DNA of 64,000 nt from contig NZ_CP107841.1 of assembly GCF_036346855.1 (NCBI RefSeq), positions 1,054,001 to 1,118,000 on the forward strand, written 5' to 3'. Position 1 is the first letter of the stretch, and each line of letters starts with the position of its first letter. The position numbers and the translations under genes are program-made. Below the pieces are notes generated by a model. It searched no databases, was not told where the DNA came from, and saw only the letters and a list, made by a program, of their open reading frames with translations. The DNA comes from Streptomyces europaeiscabiei. GTDB taxonomy: Bacteria > Actinomycetota > Actinomycetes > Streptomycetales > Streptomycetaceae. Positions 8,459-17,501 of the stretch are shown here, one piece after another.

Positions 8459-10042
8459 ATGCACGACGAACGTTTCCCCGGTCTGCGCCGACGCGGTTTT
8501 CTCGCCGCCACGGGTGCCGTCACGCTCGGCGCGCTCGCCCTGACAGCGTGCGGCGAGAGCGGCGGTACGGATGCCGAGGCGGACGGCGGCTCCAGTACGC
8601 CCAGACGCGGTGGGCGGCTGCGGGCCGCGTTCGCCGGCGGCGGCGCCAGTGAGACCCTCGACCCGCACCTGGCCAGTCTGTTCGCCGACGTCGCCCGAGC
8701 CAAGGCACTGTTCGACAAGCTCGCCGACTACGGCGCCGACCTGTCCGCGCAGCCGCGCCTCGCCACGAAGTGGGAGTCGAACAAGGCCCTGGACCGCTGG
8801 CGGGTCACCCTGCGCGAAGCCACCTTCCACGACGGCAGGCCGGTCACCGCGAAGGACGTGCTGTACAGCTACCGCCGTATCGCCGACCCCGAGAAGGCGT
8901 TCCGCGCCAAGGCGTCCCTGGAGCCCATCGACCTCGAGGCGAGCCGGGCCACCGGTGAGCGCGCCATCGAGTTCGTGCTGAAGCGGCCGACCGCCGAATT
9001 CCCCAACGTGCTGGCCGCGTTCGGCGCGTACATCGTTCCCGAGGACACCGCCGACACGGACTTCGACAAGAAGCCGATCGGCTCCGGCCCCTTCCGCTTC
9101 GTCTCCTTCGCCCCCGGCCGCTCGGCCGTCTTCCGCCGCTACGACGCCTACTGGGAGGGCGCCCCGCACCTCGACGAACTCGAGTTCGTCGTCGCCAACG
9201 AGGAGTCCGCCCGCGTCAACGCGCTCCTCGGCGGCCAGGTCGAGTACGCCCACGAGCTGAACCCGACCACCGCCCGCGCCCATGAGGGCAAGGGACAGAT
9301 CGAGATCGTCCGGCTGCGCAACAGCGCCATGCAGGCCTTCTGCATGAAGACCGACCGGGCGCCCTTCGACGACAAGCGGGTGCGGGAGGCCTTCTTCCTG
9401 ATCGCCGACCGTCAGGAACTCGTCGACGGTGCCCTGTCGGGGGCGGGTGTGATCGGCAACGACCTCTTCGGCAAGGGCTACGAGTACTACGCCGCCGACC
9501 TCCCGCAGCGCGAGCAGGACCTCGACCGGGCCCGTGCGCTCCTGAAGCAGGCCGGTGCCGAGAAGCTGAAGGTCCGCCTGGACACCTCGGCCGTCGCCGC
9601 CGGGTTCACCGAGGCCGCCAGCATCTTCCGCGACCAGGCCGCGAAGGCGGGCGTCACGATCGACGTGAAGATGGGCAGCAAGGACTCGTACTGGAGCGAC
9701 ATCCTCGACTCCGGCACCCTCGCCTGCTACCGCTCCGGTGCCATGCCCATCGAGGCACACATCTCGCAGCGGCTGCTCACCGACTCCACCACCAACGCCA
9801 CCAAGTGGCAGCACAAGGACTTCGACGCGCTGTACCAGCAGGCGCAGTCCACTCGGGACAAGGCGGAGCGGACCGCCGTCTTCGAGCGGATGCAGCGCCG
9901 ACTGTACGCCGAGGGCGGCTTCCTGATCTGGGGGTTCGCCGACTGGATCATCGGAACGGGCAAGACGGTGAAGGGAGTTGAGGCCAAGGCCCCCGCCAAC
10001 ACGCTGGACTGGGCGCGCTTCGACAAGGTGTGGCTCGCGTGA
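8459..10042 (+). CDS. ABC transporter substrate-binding lipoprotein, family 5 (Opp/Nik type)
   Basis: 527 aa with a Tat-like RRRGFLA at residues 10-16, a hydrophobic core and a lipobox LTAC with C31 as the predicted lipidated cysteine. So it is an exported, probably Tat-dependent lipoprotein. The remainder is an SBP_bac_5 protein (LDPH near the mature N-terminus, TFHDGRPVTAKDVLYSYRR pattern). Family 5 proteins bind peptides, nickel chelates and opine metallophores (CntA). AAGGA lies upstream of the ATG. Its stop overlaps the next permease start. Confidence 0.85.
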   Translation: MHDERFPGLRRRGFLAATGAVTLGALALTACGESGGTDAEADGGSSTPRRGGRLRAAFAGGGASETLDPHLASLFADVARAKALFDKLADYGADLSAQPRLATKWESNKALDRWRVTLREATFHDGRPVTAKDVLYSYRRIADPEKAFRAKASLEPIDLEASRATGERAIEFVLKRPTAEFPNVLAAFGAYIVPEDTADTDFDKKPIGSGPFRFVSFAPGRSAVFRRYDAYWEGAPHLDELEFVVANEESARVNALLGGQVEYAHELNPTTARAHEGKGQIEIVRLRNSAMQAFCMKTDRAPFDDKRVREAFFLIADRQELVDGALSGAGVIGNDLFGKGYEYYAADLPQREQDLDRARALLKQAGAEKLKVRLDTSAVAAGFTEAASIFRDQAAKAGVTIDVKMGSKDSYWSDILDSGTLACYRSGAMPIEAHISQRLLTDSTTNATKWQHKDFDALYQQAQSTRDKAERTAVFERMQRRLYAEGGFLIWGFADWIIGTGKTVKGVEAKAPANTLDWARFDKVWLA

Positions 10043-10998
10043 GCGGAAGCGATCTACGTTTTTTCGTCGCCCGGCGGCTGCTCCTCGGTGTCGCGCAGAC
10101 CGTGGCCGTCGTGCTGCTGGTCTTCGCGCTCACCGAGGCGCTGCCGGGCGACGCCGCGGTGGCCCTGGCCGGTGACCAGCCAGACCCGGCTCGCATCGCC
10201 GCCATCCGCGAGGCGATGCACCTGGACCTGCCGGTGCACGAGCGGCTGGCCGACTGGGCGTTCGGCCTGCTGCACGGCGACTTCGGCACCTCCCTCACCT
10301 CGGGCCGTCCGGTCGGCCGGTACATCGCCGACGGCTTCGGGCCGACCCTGCTGCTCGCCTCGCTCACCGTGGCCCTGCTCGTACCGGTCGGCTTCGGGCT
10401 GGGCGTGCTGGCCGCCCGCCACGAGGGCGGCCTCGTCGACCGGCTGATCAGCTCCCTGACCCTCGCCGTGTACGCGGTCCCCGAGTTCGCCCTCGGTGTC
10501 CTGCTGGTGACCGTCTTCGCGCTGAAGCTGGGCTGGCTGCCGCCGACCGCCGTCGGCTACGGCACCGACCTGCTCGCCCATCCGGCCGCGCTCGTACTGC
10601 CCGTCCTCGTCCTGCTCTCCCGGCCGGTCTGCTCCCTCGTCCGTCTGGTCCGCGCCGGCATGGTCGACGCCCTCACCTCCCCGTACGTCGCCCACGCCCG
10701 CCGGTACGGCGTCCCGGGCGCCCGCGTCCGTTATGCCCACGCCCTCCCCAATGCTCTCGCCCCGGCCGCACAGCAACTCGCCCGCACCGTCGACTGGTTG
10801 CTGTGCGGCGTCATCGTCGTGGAGGCCCTCTACGTGATCCCCGGACTCGGCACCGTCCTCCTCAACGCCGTCGCCGAACGCGACGTACCCGTCGTCCAGG
10901 GCCTGGCCGTGGTCTTCGGCGTCCTGACCGTCGTCCTCAACCTGGGCGCAGACGTGGTCGCCCGGCGGCTGGCACCCCGGGCGGGGGTGGCGGCGTGA
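10039..10998 (+). CDS. ABC transporter permease, OppB/NikB type
   Basis: 319 aa from GTG 10039, which gives the 4-bp GTGA overlap seen throughout the operon; an in-frame GTG at 10030 is possible. It starts with the FxxRRLLLG segment typical of OppB N-termini. About six helices follow, with an EAA-type loop near residue 230 (YVAHARRYGVPGARVRYAHALPN). It pairs with the next permease to form the membrane channel for the family 5 binding protein. Confidence 0.85.
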   Translation: MSGSDLRFFVARRLLLGVAQTVAVVLLVFALTEALPGDAAVALAGDQPDPARIAAIREAMHLDLPVHERLADWAFGLLHGDFGTSLTSGRPVGRYIADGFGPTLLLASLTVALLVPVGFGLGVLAARHEGGLVDRLISSLTLAVYAVPEFALGVLLVTVFALKLGWLPPTAVGYGTDLLAHPAALVLPVLVLLSRPVCSLVRLVRAGMVDALTSPYVAHARRYGVPGARVRYAHALPNALAPAAQQLARTVDWLLCGVIVVEALYVIPGLGTVLLNAVAERDVPVVQGLAVVFGVLTVVLNLGADVVARRLAPRAGVAA

Positions 10999-11912
10999 CC
11001 ACCGGCGCGGACATCGGCACGGCCGGCACGGGCGTCGCCACCCGTACCCGGCGGCGACGTACGGGCCGTTTCGCGCTCGGCGTCGCGATCATCGCCGTAC
11101 CTCTCCTGCTCGCCCTCCTGGGACCGGTGTTCGCGGGAGAGCCGGGGGCGCGGGCCGCGTCCTTCACGCTCGGCGACGGGCACCGGCTCGGTACGGACTT
11201 CGTGGGCCGGGACGTGTGGCAGCAGGTGCTGCACGGCGGCCGACCGGTCGTGCTGACCGCGCTCGGCGCCGGAGCGCTGGCCTATCTCGTCGCCCTGCCG
11301 GTCGGTCTGATCGCAGCGCTCACACACCGGCGCTGGCTGGAGGAGTTGCTGTTGCGGCCCCTGGACGTCCTGATCGCCATCCCGTCGCTGCTGCTGATCC
11401 TGCTGGTCGCGTCCGTGTTCACGCCCGGAGCCGTCGGCCTCGCCCTCCTCGTGGCACTGGTCAACGTGCCGGACGCGGCCCGCCTCGTGCGCGCCGCCGC
11501 CACGGAGGCCGCCTCCCGGCCTGTCGTCGAGGCGCTGCGCCTCCAGGGCGAGACCTGGTGGCGTACCGCGGTGGGCTACGTCGGCCGCACCATCCTGCGC
11601 ACGCTGGGCGCCGACGCCGGCACCCGGCTGACCGGTGTGCTGTACCTGGTCGCCACGGCCGCGTTCCTCGGTGTCGGGGTGGCCCCGGACGCCGCCGACT
11701 GGGCGGTGATGGTCGACCGCAACCGCACGGGCCTGTTCGTGCAGCCCTGGGCCGTGGTCGTCCCCGCCCTGCTGATCGTCGCGCTGACCACGGGCACGAA
11801 TCTCCTCTTCGACGCCGCGCTGGAGAAGCCCGGTGGGCGCGATGGGCGTGGAGGGCGCGTCGGGCGCCGCGAGCGCAATCGGTGGCGGGTACGGAAGGAA
11901 CGACGTTCGTGA
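10995..11912 (+). CDS. ABC transporter permease, OppC/NikC type
   Basis: 305 aa from GTG 10995 (GTGA overlap). It has a basic, Arg-rich cytoplasmic N-terminus, a first helix near 27-47, an HRLGTDFVGRDVWQQVLHG segment characteristic of OppC/DppC permeases, and an EAA loop around 185-210. The C-terminus is Gly/Arg-rich and runs into the start of the ATPase gene with a 4-bp overlap. Confidence 0.85.
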   Translation: MTTGADIGTAGTGVATRTRRRRTGRFALGVAIIAVPLLLALLGPVFAGEPGARAASFTLGDGHRLGTDFVGRDVWQQVLHGGRPVVLTALGAGALAYLVALPVGLIAALTHRRWLEELLLRPLDVLIAIPSLLLILLVASVFTPGAVGLALLVALVNVPDAARLVRAAATEAASRPVVEALRLQGETWWRTAVGYVGRTILRTLGADAGTRLTGVLYLVATAAFLGVGVAPDAADWAVMVDRNRTGLFVQPWAVVVPALLIVALTTGTNLLFDAALEKPGGRDGRGGRVGRRERNRWRVRKERRS

Positions 11913-13567
11913 AGCAGTACGACAACGGGACCGGCCGGGCCGCCCCGGCACCCCTGGCCGAGATCACCGACCTACGGGTCGAGGTGGGCGACCGGGCGAT
12001 CGTCGACCGGGTGAGCCTTCGCGTGCTGCCCGGCAGGGTCACCGCGCTGGTGGGTGCCTCGGGCAGCGGGAAGACCACGACCGGGCTGGCGCTGCTCGGC
12101 GAGTTCCCGCAGGGCGCACGCGTCAGCGGCGACGTCCAGGTGGCGGCTGCCGGCCGCGTCGGATACGTGCCGCAGCATCCGGCGGCCGTGCTCAACCCCG
12201 CCCGGCGGATCAGCGCCCTCCTCACCGACATCGCCCGCGCCCAGGTACGTCATCTCCCCCGGGGCGCACGCCGGACAGCCTCCCGGGAACGTGTACTGCG
12301 AGCCCTGGCAGATGCCCAACTCGCGGACGCCCAGCTCCTGTTGCGTCGCTACCCGCACCAGCTCTCCGGTGGCCAGCAGCAACGTGTCGTCCTCGCCCAG
12401 GCACTTCTGCTGGGCGCCCGGGTCATCGTCGCGGACGAACCCACCACCGGCCAGGACGCGTTGACCAAGAGCCTCATCGTGGAGCAGTTGGCGACGGTCG
12501 CGGCGCGCGGTATCGCGGTCGTCCTGCTCAGCCATGACCTCGACGTCGTACGAGCGCTCGCCGACGAGGTCCACGTCATGCGAGCGGGACACGTCGTGGA
12601 GTCGGGTTCCACGGAGCGGGTGTGGGAGGCACCCCGGCACGAGTGGACCCGCCAACTCCTCAGCGCACGAACGTCGTTCACGGGGACGGCGATGAACGGG
12701 GAAGGGGACTCCGGGGTGGACGCGGGGGTGGACGCCGACACGGCCGTCGACACGTCCACGGGCTCCCACGACCGGGGCGCACGGGCGGCCACCGCGCCCG
12801 TGCTGCGCGTACGCGATCTCACCGCCCGCCATCGCGACGGCTCACGCGGCGCGAAGGTGACCGTGCGGGCCCCCGACCTCGTGCTGCACGCCGGGGAGTT
12901 GCTGGCCGTGGTCGGGCGCTCGGGCAGCGGCAAGACCACGCTCGCCCGCTGTCTCGCCGGGCTCCACCGCGACCACGACGGCGACATCCTCCTCGACGGC
13001 ACTCCCCTGCCGCGCAGCCTGCGCGACCGCGGGCGGGGGCAGTTGGCGGCGGTGCAGTACGTCTTCCAGGACGCCCGCGCCGCCTTCGACGAGCACCGCC
13101 CGGTCGTGCACCAGGTGGCCCGCACCGCGGTCCGGCTGCGCGGTGTCGACGACCGCACCGCCGAGGCCGAGGCGCTGACCACCCTGACGCGCCTCGGCCT
13201 CGCACCGGAACTGGTGGGCCGCAACCCCGACCGGCTCTCCGGCGGCGAACTCCAGCGCGCAGCCCTGGCCCGCGCCCTCCTCGCCCGCCCCCGCGTCCTG
13301 ATCTGTGACGAGATCACCTCGGGCCTGGACACGGTCACCCGACGTGGCATCCTCGACGTCCTCACGGGCCTGCTCGACGACGGCGAGGGTGCCGGACCGG
13401 CTCTCGTCCTGATCACCCACGACCTGGACACCGCGGCCGTCGCCCACCGCATCGCGGTCATGGATGCCGGGGAACTGGTCGAACAGGGTCCCGCCCGACA
13501 GGTCCTCACCGCGCCGCAGCACGCCTTCACGGCCTCACTCGTCTCCACGAAGGGCTGGCTCAGTTGA
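11909..13567 (+). CDS. Fused dual-ATPase subunit of Opp/Nik-type ABC importer
   Basis: 552 aa carrying two complete ATPase domains (OppD-OppF type fusion). Domain 1: Walker A GASGSGKTT at 49-57, signature LSGGQQQR at 152-159, Walker B VADEPTTG. Domain 2: Walker A GRSGSGKTT at 336-344, signature LSGGELQR, Walker B ICDEITSG. A linker of about 40 residues (260-297), rich in Asp/Gly/Ser, joins them. With the two permeases and the lipoprotein it completes an importer. This is the last gene of the operon. Confidence 0.87.
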   Translation: MKQYDNGTGRAAPAPLAEITDLRVEVGDRAIVDRVSLRVLPGRVTALVGASGSGKTTTGLALLGEFPQGARVSGDVQVAAAGRVGYVPQHPAAVLNPARRISALLTDIARAQVRHLPRGARRTASRERVLRALADAQLADAQLLLRRYPHQLSGGQQQRVVLAQALLLGARVIVADEPTTGQDALTKSLIVEQLATVAARGIAVVLLSHDLDVVRALADEVHVMRAGHVVESGSTERVWEAPRHEWTRQLLSARTSFTGTAMNGEGDSGVDAGVDADTAVDTSTGSHDRGARAATAPVLRVRDLTARHRDGSRGAKVTVRAPDLVLHAGELLAVVGRSGSGKTTLARCLAGLHRDHDGDILLDGTPLPRSLRDRGRGQLAAVQYVFQDARAAFDEHRPVVHQVARTAVRLRGVDDRTAEAEALTTLTRLGLAPELVGRNPDRLSGGELQRAALARALLARPRVLICDEITSGLDTVTRRGILDVLTGLLDDGEGAGPALVLITHDLDTAAVAHRIAVMDAGELVEQGPARQVLTAPQHAFTASLVSTKGWLS

Positions 13568-13596
13568 AAGGCTGGCTCAGTTGAAGTGCTGGCTCA

Positions 13597-13761
13597 ATGG
13601 ACTCACGCACGGGCCGGTTCGGCGTCGCGGTGGCGGCGGCCCTGGCGGTGGTACTCACCGACTGCTGCGCTCAGGACGACGGTTCCTGGGAGTGGACGAA
13701 GCCGTCGTACACGACCTCCGACGCCGACGACAGGGACAGTGCCCCCGAACGCCCCCGCTGA
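13597..13761 (+). pseudogene. Small lipoprotein-like ORF, possibly frameshifted
   Basis: 54 codons: a positively charged start, an Ala/Val-rich core and lipobox LTDC (codons 21-24), then an acidic stretch ending at 13761. The +1-related frame continues with a Pro/Ala/Asp-rich coding-like segment to about 13950 (APADSDSAGDR..., LLPVTEYPTGQ). A one-base indel in the C-runs near 13741-13757 would therefore join both parts into a ~125-aa lipoprotein. No clear ribosome-binding site is seen. It may be a decayed gene or a sequence error. No function can be assigned. Confidence 0.3.
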
Positions 13762-13982
13762 CAGTGACAGCGCCGGGGATCGGGCCCGGCCGACGGCACC
13801 GACGCCGGTGCCTGCTTCGACGGCCGGTGCGAAACAGGGGCTCCTGCCGGTCACCGAGTATCCGACGGGACAGGCCGCAACGGCAGAGGACCGTACGGAA
13901 TGCGAGCGGCACCGTTCCGGTGGGCCCGGTCCGAGGAGACCGGGCTCCGACCGGCCGGACGACGGCGCCGCCCGCGGGAGGG

Positions 13983-16900
13983 TCAGAGGATCTCGACCAG
14001 CAGGTCGCCGCCCTCCACCTGCTGGATCTTGTTGATCGCCAGGCGGGACACCCGTCCGGCCTTCGAGACGGTGATGGTGGCCTCCATCTTCATCGCCTCG
14101 ATGGTGGCGACCGTCGCGCCCGCCGCGACCTCGTCGCCCTCGGCGACCGCGAGGGTGACCACGCCGGCGAACGGAGCGGCGACATGGCCGGAGTTGGAAC
14201 GGTCGGCCTTCTCCGTGACGGGAATGTCGGAGGAGGCGGCCTTGTCACGGATCTGGATCGGCCGCAGTTGGCCGTTCAGGGTGGACATCACCGTGCGCAT
14301 ACCGCGTTCGTCGGCCTCGCCGACGGCCTCCAGACCGATGAGGAGCCGCACACCGGGCTCCAGGTCGACGGCGTACTCCTTGCCGGGGCCGAGGCCGTAG
14401 AAGAAGTCCTTGCTGTCGAGGACGCTGGTGTCGCCGTACGTCTGGCGGTGCGTCTCGAACTCGCGCGTCGGGCCGGGGAACAGCAGCCGGTTGAGGGTGG
14501 CCCGCCGGTCCTTCTCCAGTCCGGCGCGGTCCTCGGCACCGAGGTCCTCGACGGGCTTGGCGTCGGCGCGGCCCTGGAGGGCCTTGCTGCGGAACGGCTC
14601 GGGCCAGCCGCCGGGCGGGGTGCCCAGCTCGCCGCGCAGGAAGCCGATGACGGAGTCGGGGATGTCGAAGCGGTCCGGGGTCGCCTCGAAATCTGCGGGG
14701 GCCACTCCGGCACCGACGAGGTGCAGGGCGAGGTCGCCGACCACCTTGGAGGAGGGGGTGACCTTCACCAGGTGGCCGAGGATGCGGTCGGCGGCGGTGT
14801 ACATCGCCTCGATGTCCTCGAAGCGGTCTCCGAGGCCGAGCGCGACGGCCTGGGTGCGGAGGTTGGAGAGCTGGCCGCCGGGGATCTCGTGGTCGTAGAC
14901 ACGGCCGGTGGGTGAGGCGAGGCCCGCCTCGAAGGGGGCGTAGATGCGGCGGACGCTCTCCCAGTAGGGCTCCAGGTCGCCGACGGCCCGCAGGTCGAGG
15001 CCGGTGGGGCGGTCGGAGTAGTCGGTCGCGGCCACGATCGCCGACAGCGACGGCTGCGAGGTGGTGCCCGCCATGGAGGCCACGGCCCCGTCGACGGCGT
15101 CGGCGCCGGCCTGGATCGCGGCGAGGTAGGTGGCGAGCTGGCCGCCCGCCGTGTCGTGGGTGTGGATGTGCACCGGCAGGTCGAACTCGCGGCGAAGGGC
15201 GGTGACGAGCCTGGTGGCGGCGGGGGCGCGCAGCAGTCCCGCCATGTCCTTGACGGCGAGGACGTGGGCTCCGGCCTCGACGATCTGCTCGGCCAGCCGG
15301 AGGTAGTAGTCGAGCGTGTAGAGCTGCTCGGCGGGGTTGGAGAGATCGGAGGTGTAGCAGAGGGCGACCTCGGCGACGGCCGTTCCGGTGGCCCGTACGG
15401 CGTCGATGGCGGGCCTCATCTGGCCGACGTCGTTGAGCGCGTCGAAGATCCGGAAGATGTCGATGCCGGTCTCGGTGGCCTCCTGGACGAAGGCGTCGGT
15501 GACCTCGGTCGGGTACGGCGTGTACCCGACGGTGTTGCGGCCGCGCAGCAGCATCTGGAGGCAGATGTTGGGCGCGGCGGCACGGAACGCGGCCAGGCGC
15601 TCCCAGGGGTCCTCGGCGAGGAAGCGGAGGGCGACGTCGTAGGTGGCGCCGCCCCAGCACTCCAGGGAGAGCAGCTGCGGCAGGGTCCGGGCGACCACGG
15701 GGGCGACGGCGAGCATGTCCTTCGTACGGACCCGGGTGGCGAGCAGCGACTGGTGGGCGTCCCGGAACGTGGTGTCGGTGACACCGATGGTCGGGGACTC
15801 GCGCAGCCAGCGGGCGAAGCCCTCCGGGCCCAGCTCGACGAGCTTCTGCTTCGAGCCGGCCGGCGGTTCGGCGACGGTGGGGAGCGGCAGCTTGGTGGAC
15901 GGGTCGATCAGGTCGGGTCGTGCGCCGTTCGGCTTGTTCACGGTCACGTCGGCCAGATAGGTGAGCAGCTTCGTGCCCCGGTCGGCCGAGTGGCGGGAGG
16001 TGAGCAGGTGCGGGCGCTGCTCGATGAACGAGGTGGTGACGTTGCCGGACTGGAAGTCGGGGTCGTCGAGGACCGCCTGCAGGAACGGGATGTTCGTGGC
16101 GACGCCGCGGATGCGGAACTCGGCGACCGCGCGGCGGGCCCGGTTGACGGCGGTGGTGAAGTCCCGGCCCCGGCAGGTCAGCTTGACCAGCATGGAGTCG
16201 AAGTGGGCGCTGATCTCCGTACCGGCGTGGGTGGTGCCGCCGTCGAGCCGGATACCGGAGCCGCCGGGCGAGCGGTAGGCGCTGATGCGGCCGGTGTCCG
16301 GGCGGAAGCCGTTGGCCGGGTCCTCGGTGGTGATACGGCACTGGAGGGCGGCGCCGCGCAGGGTGACCGTCTCCTGGGACAGCCCGAGGTCGGCGAGCGT
16401 GGCCCCGGCGGCGATCCGGAGCTGGGACTGCACGAGGTCGACGTCGGTGACCTCCTCGGTGACCGTGTGCTCGACCTGGATGCGGGGGTTCATCTCGATG
16501 AAGACGTGGTTGCCGTCGCGGTCGAGGAGGAACTCGACGGTGCCCGCGTTGCGATAGCCGATCTCGCGGGCGAACCGTACGGCGTCGGCGCAGATCCGGT
16601 CGCGCAGGGCCGGGTCGAGGTTCGGGGCCGGGGCCAGCTCGATGACCTTCTGGTGGCGGCGCTGCACCGAACAGTCGCGTTCGAAGAGGTGGATGACGTT
16701 GCCGTGGCCGTCGGCGAGGATCTGCACCTCGATGTGGCGGGGCTCGACGACGGCCTTCTCCAGGAAGACGGTGGGGTCGCCGAACGCGGAGGCGGCCTCG
16801 CGGGACGCCGCCTCGATGGACTCGCGCAGCGCGGCGGGGTCCTCGACGCGGCGCATACCGCGTCCGCCGCCGCCGGCGACGGCCTTGACGAACACGGGGA

Positions 16901-17357
16901 AGCCGACGTCGTCGGCGGCGCGGACCAGTTCGTCGACGTCGGTGGAGGGCTCGGAGGAGCCGAGGACCGGTACGCCGGCGGCGCGGGCGGCGGCCACCGC
17001 GCGCGCCTTGTTGCCCGTCAGTTCCAGAATGTGCGCGCTGGGGCCGACGAAGGTGATGCCCGCCTCCTCGCACGCCCGGGCCAGCTCGGGGTTCTCGGAC
17101 AGGAACCCGTAGCCGGGGTAGACGGCGTCGGCGCCCGCAAGGCGGGCTGCGCGCATGATCTCCTCGACGGAGAGATACGCCCGCACGGGGTGTCCCGGTT
17201 CGCCGATCTCATAGGCCTCGTCGGCCTTGAGCCGGTGCAGCGAGTTGCGGTCCTCGTGGGGGAACACGGCGACTGTCCGCGCGCCCACTTCGTAGCCTGC
17301 ACGGAACGCGCGGATCGCGATCTCGCCACGGTTGGCGACCAGTACCTTGCGGAGCAT
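13983..17357 (-). CDS. pyc: Pyruvate carboxylase
   Basis: 1124 aa, the usual length. ATG 17357 is chosen because AAGGGA precedes it and the protein then begins MLRKVLVANRGEIA, the canonical biotin-carboxylase N-terminus. Domain order: biotin carboxylase (about 1-450, with the GGGGRGM ATP loop and EMNPRIQVEHTVTEE), carboxyltransferase (about 530-800, DTTFRDAHQSLLATR and the metal site HIHTHDT), and a C-terminal biotinyl domain with the acceptor lysine in EAMKMEATI. It makes oxaloacetate from pyruvate, bicarbonate and ATP (anaplerosis). It appears monocistronic. Confidence 0.97.
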   Translation of the reverse strand: MLRKVLVANRGEIAIRAFRAGYEVGARTVAVFPHEDRNSLHRLKADEAYEIGEPGHPVRAYLSVEEIMRAARLAGADAVYPGYGFLSENPELARACEEAGITFVGPSAHILELTGNKARAVAAARAAGVPVLGSSEPSTDVDELVRAADDVGFPVFVKAVAGGGGRGMRRVEDPAALRESIEAASREAASAFGDPTVFLEKAVVEPRHIEVQILADGHGNVIHLFERDCSVQRRHQKVIELAPAPNLDPALRDRICADAVRFAREIGYRNAGTVEFLLDRDGNHVFIEMNPRIQVEHTVTEEVTDVDLVQSQLRIAAGATLADLGLSQETVTLRGAALQCRITTEDPANGFRPDTGRISAYRSPGGSGIRLDGGTTHAGTEISAHFDSMLVKLTCRGRDFTTAVNRARRAVAEFRIRGVATNIPFLQAVLDDPDFQSGNVTTSFIEQRPHLLTSRHSADRGTKLLTYLADVTVNKPNGARPDLIDPSTKLPLPTVAEPPAGSKQKLVELGPEGFARWLRESPTIGVTDTTFRDAHQSLLATRVRTKDMLAVAPVVARTLPQLLSLECWGGATYDVALRFLAEDPWERLAAFRAAAPNICLQMLLRGRNTVGYTPYPTEVTDAFVQEATETGIDIFRIFDALNDVGQMRPAIDAVRATGTAVAEVALCYTSDLSNPAEQLYTLDYYLRLAEQIVEAGAHVLAVKDMAGLLRAPAATRLVTALRREFDLPVHIHTHDTAGGQLATYLAAIQAGADAVDGAVASMAGTTSQPSLSAIVAATDYSDRPTGLDLRAVGDLEPYWESVRRIYAPFEAGLASPTGRVYDHEIPGGQLSNLRTQAVALGLGDRFEDIEAMYTAADRILGHLVKVTPSSKVVGDLALHLVGAGVAPADFEATPDRFDIPDSVIGFLRGELGTPPGGWPEPFRSKALQGRADAKPVEDLGAEDRAGLEKDRRATLNRLLFPGPTREFETHRQTYGDTSVLDSKDFFYGLGPGKEYAVDLEPGVRLLIGLEAVGEADERGMRTVMSTLNGQLRPIQIRDKAASSDIPVTEKADRSNSGHVAAPFAGVVTLAVAEGDEVAAGATVATIEAMKMEATITVSKAGRVSRLAINKIQQVEGGDLLVEIL

Positions 17358-17501
17358 TCCGGATCCCTTCGGCCTGCCTGGTGAGGAACACCATGGTCGC
17401 GGCAATACGGCCGACGTGCCATGAGAGCCCCGTCACTGACAGGTGATCGGAGGTCTGGCCTACGTGACGGGGATCGTGCGGGCAGCATGCCCGCACTCCG
17501 G

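Noticed and set aside
13464..17384. Long plus-strand frames opposite pyruvate carboxylase
   Set aside because: Antisense of a certain gene; composition rich in Gly/Val/Arg/Glu typical of mirror frames.
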